From the NCBI GenBank assembly GCA_016708585.1, contig JADJFK010000047.1:1-31216 (forward strand): a stretch of DNA of 31,216 nt. Direction: 5' to 3'. Positions 1-8,621 of this stretch are shown piece after piece. The position numbers and the translations under genes were made by a program. The notes beneath the pieces are model-generated. The model was not told where the DNA came from, did no database searches, and was given only the letters and a program-made list of their open reading frames with translations. Numbering within the stretch: position 1 is the first letter of the stretch; every line of letters starts with the position of its first letter. This stretch comes from Sulfuritalea sp. (GTDB taxonomy: Bacteria > Pseudomonadota > Gammaproteobacteria > Burkholderiales > Rhodocyclaceae).

Positions 1-1263
1 CTCGGTGTCGATGACCATCCAACAGCCCGGCGCCGATGATCCACGGCCATGTTCCTCAATCCCGCGATCGACCAGCAACTCGGCAAGTTCGTTACCGACA
101 ACGGCCGCCAGCCGACCGAGGACGAAGCCGAGAAGATCCGCGAATGGACGCTGTCATCAGTGCGCGGCACGGTACTGAACCGACATCCTCAAGGAGGACG
201 GGGCCAGAACACCTGCATCTTCAGCACCGAATTCGCGCTGAAGATGATGGGCGACATCGCCGAGTTCTTCGTGCCTGTGGATCCGCAACTTCTGCCGGTG
301 TCGATCTCCGGCTACCACATCGCCGAAGCCGGCGCCAATCCGATCAGCCAGCTCGCCTTCACGCCCGGCCAACGGTCTCACCTGTCGAGACCTACCTCGC
401 GCGCGGCAACCGCATCGACGACTTCGCGCCGAATCTGTGCTTCTTCTTCCAGCAACGGCATGGACCGGGTACTTCGGTAATCAGCCGCGTGACGCGCGCC
501 GCATCAGGCCGTGGCGATGAAGAACAACTACGGCACCAACGAGCGTTCGCAAAGTTGAAGTACCACCATCAGACCTCCGGCCGCTCCCTGCACGCCTGCG
601 GAGATGGACTTCAACGACATCCGCACCGCGCCGCAGGCCCTGATCGCCATCTACGACAACTGCAACGCGCTCCCACCAACGCCTACGGCAGGCCATCACC
701 ACGCCGACCGGGAAAGCGTGCGCCGCGCCATGGCGATCCAGCTCGTCATCAACCGCGAATGGGGCGTGGCGAAGAACGAGAACGAACCGGGCGCGTTCCT
801 CATCGAGGAACTGACCGACTCGGTGGAGGAGCCTGCTCGAAAGTTCGAAGCCATCGCCCCAAGGGCGGCGTGCTCAGCGCCATGGAAACCGGCTACCAGC
901 ACGGCAAGATCCGGGGAAGATCGATGCACTACGGGCACAGGAAGCACGACGGCTCCACCCCATCATCGGCGGCGTCAACACCTTCCTCAATCCGCACGGT
1001 CTCGGGCGTCGCCAGCGAGATCGAACTGGCGCGTTCGACCGAAGACGAAAAGCAATCGCAGCTCGGAGCGCACGGAGGACTTCCAGCAGCGCAACTCCGG
1101 CCAGACCGACACCTCGCTGGCGAAGCTGCGCCAGACCGTGATCGACAACAGCAACGTCTTCGCCGTGATGATGGAAGCCGTGCGCCATTACTCGCTGGGG
1201 CAGATCTCCGGAACGCGCTGTACACGGTGGGCGGGCAGTACCGGCGCAACAATGAAAAAGTGA
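1..1263 (+). CDS. icmF: IcmF-type fused isobutyryl-CoA mutase, C-terminal fragment (frame-disrupted)
   Basis: This is the C-terminal, acyl-CoA-binding mutase part of a fused B12-dependent isobutyryl/methylmalonyl-CoA mutase (IcmF), which interconverts branched and linear acyl-CoAs by carbon-skeleton rearrangement. Pieces in different frames line up in order with that family: MFLNPAIDQQLGKF near 49, QNTCIFSTEFALKMMGD near 207, VSISGYHIAEAGANPISQLA near 300, LKYHHQTSGRSLHA near 556, then FNDIR, ESVRRAMAIQLVINREWG near 711, and a terminal GGQYRRN-MKK stop at 1261-1263. The start of the gene (cobalamin domain, MeaI-like GTPase) lies before the window. The MFLN-AIDQQ segment favours IcmF over plain methylmalonyl-CoA mutase. 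At least six frame changes are needed. Because the conserved order is intact and essential genes here carry similar breaks, I read these as consensus errors, although real decay of this gene cannot be excluded. Confidence 0.8.
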
Positions 1264-1287
1264 CGTCTCGGGCAGGAGCCGGAGACG
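1264..1287 (+). terminator. Weak hairpin just after the mutase stop
   Basis: A 6-bp inverted repeat (CGTCTC at 1264-1269, GAGACG at 1282-1287) begins immediately after the mutase stop codon. There is no T-run after it, so it may be a 3'-end stabilising hairpin or a Rho-dependent end and not an intrinsic terminator. Confidence 0.3.
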
Positions 1288-1522
1288 GCCTCCGCCACTG
1301 CGCCCCTGCCCTGCCGGTGGCCTTACGCCGATGGGCGCGGCTCCCCGCCTCAGTTCATGCGGCTGGTCCAGGCGAGACGAGGGGACGCGCGGAAATAGTG
1401 GAGGGTGGGGCATTTCCGCACAAAACAGGCGATTGACTGCGGCGCCCGGCGTCGACCATACCGCCAAAATGCCATTGGATTTCCTATCCTGCTGGCGCGA
1501 CGATGGGCGGAGGCAGGCAGGG

Positions 1523-2420
1523 ATGGACACCCGTTGGCCCGATGTTCGCACGCATGCCCGGCGCGTGCACATCGCCGCACGGCCGCAATGCTGCCGCGGG
1601 ACTGCGGGACTTTGCCTGCCGGCGGCCGGCCCGGCAGAGCGCAGCGAGGCGCCGTTGCGCATGGCGCTGATTCCTACCTGTCGCCCAACGTCCACGGTGC
1701 CGTTGTTCCAGCCGCTGGCGCCGCTGTTTCAGGATCTCGGACGCGCGGTGGATCTTTATTCGGCGCCCGCGCCGCCACACTTCGCCGAGCGCATCGTCCG
1801 GCCCGACTACGACATCGTGTTCACCGCGCCGCACATGGGCGGCTGGCGCAGATCGACGGCGGTTACGTGCCGATCGGCAGCTTGAGCGCCGCTGACGGGC
1901 GTCATTTCGGTGCGCAACGATGGACCGATCAAGAGCCTCGACCAGTTGCGCGGCAAGACCGTGGCGATCAACGACCGGCTGGTGCTCAATTCGATCCTGA
2001 CCCTGAAGGAACTTGAAAAGCGCGGCATCGCCCAGCGATCTGGTCATCGTCCCTGCCGCTTCGCAGAATTCGGCGCTGCTGTCGGTCGCCGCGGGCGACG
2101 TCGATGCCGCGATCACGGTGAATTTCGCCATCGGCCAGATTCCGCCGGAACGGCAGGGGGAGTTGCGCATCCTGTTCCAGACCGAAGAGGTTCCCGGTAT
2201 GCCCAGCACGTTGATACTGGTCCATCCCGCCATGCCGGAGCGCGACCGGCAGCGCCTCGAGGCTTCGCTGATGAGCTTCGCCGTCACCGCAGAGGGGAAG
2301 CGCTTCCTGCTTGCCAGCCGCTACAAGAACGTGGTCAGGGCAGTACCGCAAGACGTGCGCAAGCTCGACATCTATTTGCCGGAACTGCGCCGCCTGCTGG
2401 CGGCCGGTGCGGGAGGCTGA
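1523..2420 (+). CDS. PhnD-like periplasmic phosphate/phosphonate-type binding protein (frame-disrupted)
   Basis: The pieces assemble into a small periplasmic binding protein of the PhnD/phosphonate-binding-like family: LRMALIP followed by VPLFQPLAPLF and RPDYDIVFTAPHMG (to about 1840), AQIDGGYVPIG, then ISVRNDGPIKSLDQLRGKTV with AINDRL (1900-1985), SDLVIVPAASQNSALLSVA and FAIGQIPPERQGELRILFQT to the TGA at 2418-2420. Frame changes fall near 1840, 1890 and 2031. The start is uncertain: ATG 1523 is in frame with the first conserved block and leaves a weak signal-peptide-like stretch, giving about 299 codons, normal for the family. The stop is 3 nt before the start of the GGDEF/EAL gene. In such pairs the binding protein probably serves as an extracytoplasmic ligand sensor for the neighbouring signalling enzyme and not for transport, since no permease is adjacent. 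That role is inferred. Confidence 0.72.
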
Positions 2421-2423
2421 ACC

Positions 2424-5400
2424 GTGGCGTCGTCCCGCAAGGCCTGGCCACTGCGCTGGAAGCTGGTCGCCGGCGCCGTCCTGATCGAGGCCGTGATGCT
2501 GGCGGCGCTGGTATTGAACAACGCGGCTGATCGAAAACAGCCTGCACGAGCAGGTCGATCTGCGCCTGGGCGAACTCTCCGGTGCTGCTCAATGCCGCCA
2601 TCGCGCCATCCATGGCCCAGCTCGACTACGGTCCGATCCAGGTGTCTTCGCCCAGAGCCGGCGCGGGGATGGTATCACCTACTTCGCCCTGTTCGACAAG
2701 AGCGGAAAATGGGTGGCCGGCGACGGCTGGCCGGCCGGCACGCCGCTGCCGAAAGTCCGGACGCATCGCGATGTCGGCGGCGACCCGGGGCGTTTCGATG
2801 TCGAAATGCCGATCGCCATCGACAACCAGATCTACGGCCGGCTGCAATTCGGCCTGTCGACCGAGTTCCTCCACGCGGCGCGGACCAAGCTGGTGCGGGA
2901 GAGCGTCGCCATCGCCGTGATCGAGATCGCCCTGTCGCTGCTCCTGCTGGCGCTGCTCGGCGCTGGCTGATGCGCCACCTGGCGGCTCGAAGCCGCCAGC
3001 CTGGCGGTGGGGCAGGGTCGCTTCGATGTCGAGGTGAACATCGAAGGTGCCGACGAGATCGCCCGCGTCGGCCATGCCTTCAACCGCGCGACCGATGAAA
3101 TCAGGTCCCGGCTCGCCGACCTGGGCCAGAGCGAGGCGCGCTTTCGCACCCTGATCGAGCGGGCGCCCGACGCCATCGTCGTCCGTGGATGCCGATGCGC
3201 AGCGCATCGTCGACGCCAATCCGCGGGCCGAGAGCCTGTTCGAATGCTCGCGGCAGGATCTGCTCGGCGGCGGTATCGAGCGCTTCATTTCCGACCCTGC
3301 GGATGCGGAAGGCGCGGTGCTGGAGCGCATCCGCGAGGTGCAGCGGCGCGCCTTCGCCGGCGAATCGGTGGTGCTCGAACGCCGCCTGCGCGGTGCGCGC
3401 GGCCGGGAGCTTCTCGCCGAGGTGCGTGGGCGACCTGTCCGACGGCAAGCGCCGGCTGGTGCGCGCCAGCTATACCGACATCACCGAACGCAAGCGGGCG
3501 GAGAACTCCCTGCGCGAGAGCGAGCAGTTCCTGCGCGACATTTTCAACAACGCGGCGGAAGGCATCTGGGTCATCGACACCGATCGCCGCACGCTACGCG
3601 CCAATCGCGCCCTGTGCACGATGCTGGCGGTGAGCGAGACGGAAATCCAGGGTCGTTCTATCTATTCCTTCGTCGATGACCGGAACGCGCGAATCTTCCG
3701 CGAACGCTCCGCGATCACCCAGGAATCCGGAAGTGGCACCAGCTACGAAGTCGAACTGACCAACAGCGCCGGCACCACGCTGACCTGCCTGTTCAACTCC
3801 TCGCCGCTGCGCGACGCCGGCGGTCGCATCATCGGCTCCTTCGCCGTGGTGAACGACATCACCGCGCGCAAGGCGGCCGAGGACGAGCTGCGCAAAACCA
3901 AGGAGCGCTACGATCTCGCCGCCGCCATCGGCAAGGTGGGTACCTGGGACTGGAACCCCGCAACCGGTGCGCTGGCCTGGAATGACGAAACCTTCCGCCT
4001 GCTCGGTTTCGAGCCCGGCACCCTGGCGCCGGGCTACGAACTGTTCCTCGCGCAGGTGCATCCCGGCGACCGGGAGCGCCTCGACCGCGAGGTCAAGGCG
4101 GCGCTGTTCGAGAAGGCCCCCTATGCGCTCGAGTGCCGCATCGTCAAGCATGGCGGCGAGGAAATCACCTGCTATATCACCGCGATGGTCGAGTTCGCTG
4201 CAGACGGGCGCGCGACCCGCATGCTGGGCACCATCCAGGACATCACCGAACGCAAACGGACGGAGCTTGAAGCCGCGGCGCAACGCGCCTTCCGCGAAAC
4301 CCTGGTCGAATCCATTCCCGGCGTGTTCTACGCCATCGATACCGGCGGCCGCTTCCTGCTGTTCAACAACAACCTGCTGGCCGTCACCCAGAGAACCGCT
4401 GCGGAGCTGATGGCAACCAACGCGGTTGCGCTGTTCGACGAGGACGAGAGGCCGCAGATTGTCGCCGCCATCGCCCGCAGCTTCGCCGAAGGCGGCGCCG
4501 AGGCCGAGGGCAGCCTGGTCGGCCTGTACGGGAGTCGCACGCCCTTCTATTTCACCGGCCGGCGCATCGAATTCGAGGGCCGCCCGATCCTGGTCGGCAC
4601 CGGCATCGACATTTCCGAGCGCAAGCAGGCGGAAGCCCGCCTGAAGCTCGCCGCCAGCGTGTTCTCGCAAGCCCGCGAGGGCATTGTCATCACCGATACC
4701 GGGGCGTCATCGTCGACGTGGAACGAGACCTTCTGCCATATCACCGGCTACAGCCGCGAGGAGGCTGTCGGACAGACCCCGCGCATCCTCAAGTCCGGCC
4801 GCCAGAGCGAGGAATTCTATGCCGAGATGTGGCGGTCGCTGACCGACAAGGGCCACTGGTACGGCGAGATGTGGAACCGCAAGAAGAACGGCGAGCTGTA
4901 TGCCGAGCTGATCAACATCACCGTCGTGCGCGATGCGCGGGGCGTGGCGCGGAACTACGTCGCGCTGTTTACCGACATCACCGCGATGAAGGAGCACCAG
5001 CAGCAACTGGAACACATCGCCCATTACGACGCGCTGACCGGCCTGCCCAACCGCGTGCTGCTGGCGGACCGCCTGCACCAGGCCATTGCCCAGGCGCGGC
5101 GGCGCGAAACCCTGATGGCCGTGGTCTATCTCGACCTCGACGGCTTCAAGGAGGTCAACGACAGCCACGGCCACGAGACCGGCGACGGCCTTCTGATCGC
5201 GCTTTCGCAGCGGATGAAGGAGGCGTTGCGGGAAGGCGACACGCTGGCCCGGCCGGGTGGCGACGAGTTCGTCATCGTGCTGGCGGACCTGGCCACCGTG
5301 GCGGAGTGCGAAATCGTCCTGATCCGTTTGCTGCATGCGGCGGCGGCGCCGGCGCAGATCGGGGACCGCGTCCTGAAGGTTTCCGCCAGCCTCGGCGTGA

Positions 5401-6344
5401 CGCTGTTTCCGATCGACGATGGCGATGCCGACAGCCTGCTGCGCCACGCCGACCAGGCCATGTACCAGGCCAAGCAGGCCGGCAAGAACCGCTACCACCT
5501 GTTCGATGTCGACCAGGATGCGGCGGTGAGCATCCGCCGCGAAAGCCTGGACCACATCCGCCGCGCGTTCGACGGTCGGGAGTTCGTGCTTTACTACCAG
5601 CCCAAGGTGAACATGAGGACTGGCACCGTGGTCGGCGCCGAGGCGCTGATCCGCTGGCAGCATCCCGCGCGCGGCCTGCTGCCGCCCGCGGACTTCCTGC
5701 CCATCATCGAGGATCACCCGATCGGCGTCGAGCTCGGCGAATGGGTGATCGAGACGGTGTTGCTGCAGATTCGCGACTGGAACGCGGCGGGGCTGGACAT
5801 TCCGGTAAGCGTGAATGTCGGCGCGCGCCAGCTGCAGCAAGGCGATTTCGCCGCGCGCCTGTCGCAGATGCTAACGGCGCGGCCCGAGGTCAGGCCCGGC
5901 CAGCTCGAACTCGAAATACTGGAAACCAGTGCACTCGAGGATGTGGCGCAGGTTTCGGAGCGCATGCACGCCTGCCGCGCGCTGGGCGTGAGCTTCGCGC
6001 TCGACGATTTCGGCACCGGCTATTCCTCGCTCACCTACCTCAAGCGCCTGCCGGCCAACCTGCTCAAGATCGACCAGAGTTTCGTGCGCGACATGCTCGA
6101 CGACCCCGACGACCTGGCTATCGTCAAGGGCGTGATCGGCCTGGCGACCGCCTTCCGCCGCAAGATCATCGCCGAAGGCGTGGAAACCGTGGCGCACGGT
6201 TCGCGCCTGCTGTCGCTCGGCTGCGATCTGGCACAAGGCCACGGAATTGCGCGGCCGATGCCGGCGGCGGCCCTGCCCGGCTGGGCGGCGGCATGGCGAC
6301 CGGACGTGGCGTGGACCGCCGTGGCGGATCTCCCGGCCAAATAG
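2424..6344 (+). CDS. Membrane HAMP-PASx5-GGDEF-EAL cyclic-di-GMP enzyme
   Basis: This is a roughly 1306-residue signalling protein that makes and/or breaks cyclic di-GMP. Order: membrane segment (about residues 10-32), periplasmic sensor region, second membrane segment (about 160-182), HAMP (about 183-230), five PAS units each followed by a DITERK/DITARK-type linker (about 236-855), GGDEF (about 860-1025) and EAL (about 1041-1282). The cyclase motif GGDEF is intact near residue 944, with an inhibitory-site RxxD (REGD) five residues before it. The phosphodiesterase residues look intact: EAL near 1073, NVGARQ, ELEILE, DDFGTGYSS, LKID, AEGVET and QGHG. GTG 2424 follows a good GGGAGG. About seven frame changes lie between 2520 and 3430; after that the frame is open, apart from a self-compensating pair at 4701-4721. 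It is very probably co-transcribed with the PhnD-like gene before it. Confidence 0.88.
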
Positions 6345-6439
6345 GGCGATACGGCGCCAGCACGGATCCCGCCTGCTTCCTGCGGCAGACGCTTTTGCAC
6401 ACACGTCAGTACGCTACCGAATTGGGTTAGCCTCCCGGC

Positions 6440-6772
6440 ATGGACTTTCTCGATCTCCTCGGTTTGCTGCTGCTGGCCGGTACGGGCTGGTTGTGGTTCG
6501 ACAGCCTCAGCGCGCGCGAGGCGGCGGTAGCGGCTGCACGGGCCGCATGCGGTTCCGAGGACCTGCTGCTGCTCGACGACACCGTCGCCATTGCGCGCTT
6601 GCGCCTCGCCCGCGACGGCGACGGGGTGCTGCGCATCCGGCGCGTCTATGGCTTCGAGTACAGCGATACCGGCAACGATCGCCATTCCGGGAGCGTCGTC
6701 ATGCTGGGCAGCCGCATCGAGGTCATCAACATCAGGCGGCGGCAGGGCCCCGTGCTCAAGGTAGTGCACTGA
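6440..6772 (+). CDS. DUF3301 domain protein
   Basis: This is a 110-residue protein with one N-terminal hydrophobic segment (about residues 4-20, LDLLGLLLLAGTGWLWF), then a soluble part with LLDDTVAIARLRLARDGDG and a YGFEYSDTGNDRHSG block typical of the DUF3301 family. No enzymatic function is known for the family; it is a small, probably inner-membrane-anchored protein common in beta- and gammaproteobacteria. ATG 6440 has no strong Shine-Dalgarno sequence, but the hydrophobic start supports this choice. It lies 95 nt after the cyclic-di-GMP enzyme gene and 104 nt before the dehydrogenase. Nothing in the sequence ties it to either neighbour. Confidence 0.85.
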   Translation: MDFLDLLGLLLLAGTGWLWFDSLSAREAAVAAARAACGSEDLLLLDDTVAIARLRLARDGDGVLRIRRVYGFEYSDTGNDRHSGSVVMLGSRIEVINIRRRQGPVLKVVH

Positions 6773-6808
6773 GGCGGCCCGCAGCCGCGAATGAAGCCGC
6801 TCGCCATG

Positions 6809-6831
6809 CTGCCGCAGAGGCGTCGCGGCAG
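6809..6831 (+). terminator. Hairpin between the DUF3301 gene and hbd
   Basis: CTGCCGC at 6809-6815 pairs perfectly with GCGGCAG at 6825-6831 around a 9-nt loop. No T-run follows directly, so this is only a possible weak terminator or mRNA-stabilising hairpin. Confidence 0.35.
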
Positions 6832-6876
6832 GATAAAATCACCTCCATCGATCACATTTTTCCAAAGGAGCGGGCA

Positions 6877-7725
6877 ATGGCAATCAAATCCGTCGGCATC
6901 ATCGGCGCCGGAACCATGGGCAACGGCATCGCGCAGGCCTGCGCGGTGGTCGGCATCGACGCGGTCATGCTGGACATCAACGAAGCGGCGGTGCAGAAGG
7001 GTGTCGCCACGGTTTCCGGCAGCCTCGATCGCCTGGTCAAGAAGGAAAAGATGACGGCCGAGCAGAAGGCGGCGGCGATGGCGCGCATCAAGCCGACGAC
7101 GCAGATGGCCGACATGAAGGCTGTGGACATCGTGATCGAGGCGGCCACCGAGAACCTCGGCCTCAAGCTGAAGATCCTCAAGGAGGTCGAAGCCGCGATC
7201 GGCGCCGACACCATCATCGCCAGCAATACCTCGTCGATTTCCATCACCCAGCTCGCGGCGGCGACCGGCCGCGCCGACAGGTTCATCGGCATGCACTTCT
7301 TCAACCCGGTGCCGCTGATGGCGCTGGTGGAACTGATCCGCGGCCTGCAGACTTCGGACGCTACGCATGCGGAAGTCGAGGCCCTGGCCAAGGCGCTGGG
7401 CAAGACGCCGATCACGGTAAAGAACAATCCAGGCTTCGTCGTGAACCGCATCCTTTGCCCGATGATCAACGAGGCGATCTTCGTCTACTCGGAGGGGCTG
7501 GCGTCGGCCGAGGAGATCGACGCCGGCATGAAGCTGGGTTGCAACCATCCCATCGGTCCGCTGGCGCTGGCCGACATGATCGGCCTCGACACCATGCTGG
7601 CGGTGATGAATGTGTTCTACGAGGGCTTCAACGATTCCAAGTACCGTCCGGCGCCGCTCCTGAAGGAAATGGTCGCCGCGGGTTACCTCGGGCGCAAGAC
7701 CGGGCGCGGCTTCTACCAGTATTGA
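6877..7725 (+). CDS. hbd: 3-hydroxybutyryl-CoA dehydrogenase
   Basis: This 282-residue NAD(P)-dependent dehydrogenase oxidises (S)-3-hydroxyacyl-CoA, typically C4, to acetoacetyl-CoA, or works in reverse. The Rossmann motif GAGTMG sits at residues 10-15. The catalytic-region blocks SNTSS (about 117-121), MHFFNPVPLM (about 139-148) and NNPGFVVNR (about 183-191) are present, and the C-terminus ends in the usual RKTGRGFYQY. Length and motifs match stand-alone Hbd/PaaH-type enzymes and not the large FadB fusions. ATG 6877 has a clear AAGGAG six bases upstream. The gene ends in a strong palindromic terminator, so it is probably a single transcription unit or the last gene of one. Its metabolic neighbours (acyl-CoA ligases, PHB-granule protein) fit acyl-CoA beta-oxidation or the PHB cycle; assignment to aromatic-acid degradation (PaaH) is possible but not shown. 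Confidence 0.93.
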   Translation: MAIKSVGIIGAGTMGNGIAQACAVVGIDAVMLDINEAAVQKGVATVSGSLDRLVKKEKMTAEQKAAAMARIKPTTQMADMKAVDIVIEAATENLGLKLKILKEVEAAIGADTIIASNTSSISITQLAAATGRADRFIGMHFFNPVPLMALVELIRGLQTSDATHAEVEALAKALGKTPITVKNNPGFVVNRILCPMINEAIFVYSEGLASAEEIDAGMKLGCNHPIGPLALADMIGLDTMLAVMNVFYEGFNDSKYRPAPLLKEMVAAGYLGRKTGRGFYQY

Positions 7726-7735
7726 CCTGTTGTTG

Positions 7736-7781
7736 AAAGTCGGCGCTGGCGGCACGCCGTGCCGCCAGCGCCGACTTTTTT
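7736..7781 (+). terminator. Perfect palindromic terminator made from the dispersed repeat
   Basis: Two perfect 21-nt arms (7736-7756 and 7758-7778) flank a single base and run into TTTTTT (7776-7781), forming a very strong intrinsic terminator 10 nt after the hbd stop. On the minus strand the palindrome also ends in a short T-run, so it could stop transcription arriving from the regulator gene, which ends at 7820. One arm is a copy of the repeat also found at 18432, 19111 and, degenerate, at 26900. Confidence 0.92.
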
Positions 7782-7819
7782 GTCTGCGGCGGAATGCGAT
7801 CGGCACTCCCCGGCCACAT

Positions 7820-8476
7820 TCATCCTGCGAAGCGGCGCAGGCGGTCGAGGTCAAGCACGGTCACGCTGCCGTACTCGGCGCGCAGGTAGCCGCGCTCCGC
7901 CAGCAGTCGCAGGCTGCGGTTCACGCGCTGGCGCGAAACGCCGGCAAGGTAGCCGATCTCGCCCTGCGAGATGGCGATGCGCGAGCCGATGCCCGGCTGC
8001 AGCACGGGATGGAACAGGGCGGCGATGGCGCGAGCGACGCGCGCATCGGTGTCGGCGAGGCGCTCCGACTCGAGCAGGCCGATGAACAGGCCGAGGCGCT
8101 CGTTGATCTGGTTGATGACAAAACGGTTGAAGGGGATGCTGTGGTCGAGCAGCCAGTGGAAGGTCTCGCGCTTCATGCAGGCGACGCGCGTAGCGCGCAA
8201 GGCGACCACGTCGTAGCGTCGCGCCTCGGCCTTCAGCATGGATCCCTCGCCGAACCAGCCGCCGGCGGCGATACCGGTGTAGCTGGCGGTCTTGCCGCTG
8301 GCCCAGTCACTCGACATCTTGGCCAGACCGTCAATGATGCCGAACCAGTGCTCCACCGGTTCCCCCTTGCGGCAGACGAAGCCGGCAGCCGGGATGAAGC
8401 GTTCAACCGTACCTTCGCGCGCGCGCGCGAAATCAGCGGCAGACAGCGACTGCGCCCAGCTTGTGCGACGCAGCAT
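7820..8476 (-). CDS. Crp/Fnr-family transcriptional regulator
   Basis: This is a roughly 218-residue regulator with an N-terminal cyclic-nucleotide-binding-like beta-roll (GFVCRKGEPVEHWFGIIDGL, then GGWFGEGSML), a long dimerisation helix, and a C-terminal winged helix-turn-helix (ISQGEIGYLAGVSRQRVNRS) with recognition residues SRQRVNRSL. There is no Fnr-type N-terminal cysteine cluster, so oxygen sensing through Fe-S is unlikely; the effector is unknown. The open frame extends to a TTG at 8554, but a good promoter (TTGAGT, 18 nt, TATAAT) lies inside that extension, so I prefer ATG 8476, although its GGAAG is close. It is divergent from the acyl-CoA synthetase/Liv block, and an Fnr-like palindrome lies between them, so it is a likely regulator of that block and of itself. 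Confidence 0.85.
   Translation of the reverse strand: MLRRTSWAQSLSAADFARAREGTVERFIPAAGFVCRKGEPVEHWFGIIDGLAKMSSDWASGKTASYTGIAAGGWFGEGSMLKAEARRYDVVALRATRVACMKRETFHWLLDHSIPFNRFVINQINERLGLFIGLLESERLADTDARVARAIAALFHPVLQPGIGSRIAISQGEIGYLAGVSRQRVNRSLRLLAERGYLRAEYGSVTVLDLDRLRRFAG
8414..8429. repeat. Self-complementary alternating CG tract in the regulator gene
   Basis: TTCGCGCGCGCGCGAA is a perfect 16-nt palindrome containing six CG steps. It lies in the coding region of the Crp/Fnr-type gene (encoding FARARE), about 47 codons downstream of the far-upstream TTG. It is likely a by-product of codon use, although such tracts can adopt left-handed DNA. Confidence 0.5.
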
Positions 8477-8500
8477 ATCTTCCAGCGAAATCCCGGATAT

Positions 8501-8514
8501 TTGACAATTGTCAG
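8501..8514. promoter_or_regulatory. Fnr/Crp-like palindromic operator
   Basis: TTGACAATTGTCAG contains a perfect 12-nt palindrome (8502-8513) and matches the Fnr-type layout TTGAY-N4-RTCAA at nine of ten arm positions. It covers the -35 hexamer of the plus-strand promoter and falls just after the predicted start site of the minus-strand promoter. A second GACAATT half-like element lies at 8521-8527. The position suits repression or autoregulation by the adjacent regulator, which is inferred. Confidence 0.6.
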
Positions 8515-8529
8515 GCACGCGACAATTAT
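8501..8529 (+). promoter_or_regulatory. Putative promoter of the acyl-CoA synthetase/liv block
   Basis: TTGACA (8501-8506) is a perfect -35 hexamer, with a 17-nt spacer and AATTAT (8524-8529), a four-of-six -10. Transcription would begin near 8536, about 86 nt before ATG 8622. The -35 lies inside the palindromic operator. Confidence 0.5.
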
Positions 8530-8554
8530 AGGCAGCGGAATCGCTTAGACTCAA
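8525..8554 (-). promoter_or_regulatory. Putative promoter of the Crp/Fnr-type regulator
   Basis: Read on the minus strand, TTGAGT (8554-8549) and a perfect TATAAT (8530-8525) are separated by 18 nt. Transcription would begin near 8518, placing the palindrome at 8501-8514 immediately downstream, as expected for autorepression. The -10 overlaps that of the opposing promoter. Confidence 0.6.
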
Positions 8555-8621
8555 AGATTGCAGCGGACAAGTCGCGGGAACAGCGAGTTCGCATCGCTAT
8601 TTGCTGGAGGAGAGAATACGC

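Noticed and set aside
1..1263. Calling the mutase a decayed pseudogene
   Set aside because: The conserved blocks are in order and complete, and essential genes at the other end show the same kind of single-base breaks, so consensus error is the simpler reading. Real decay is not excluded.
36..1436. A 466-residue open frame on the plus strand
   Set aside because: Only short pieces resemble the mutase; the rest is arginine-rich out-of-frame translation of GC-rich coding DNA. It is a by-product of indels in the icmF fragment.
4718..6430. A 570-residue plus-strand frame overlapping the GGDEF/EAL gene
   Set aside because: It is rich in Arg, Pro and Gly with no domain, lying wholly over the GGDEF-EAL region in another frame: a shadow of high-GC coding sequence.
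6646..7854. A 402-residue minus-strand frame opposite hbd
   Set aside because: It is rich in Arg and His, has no motifs, and spans the hbd terminator; antisense shadow.
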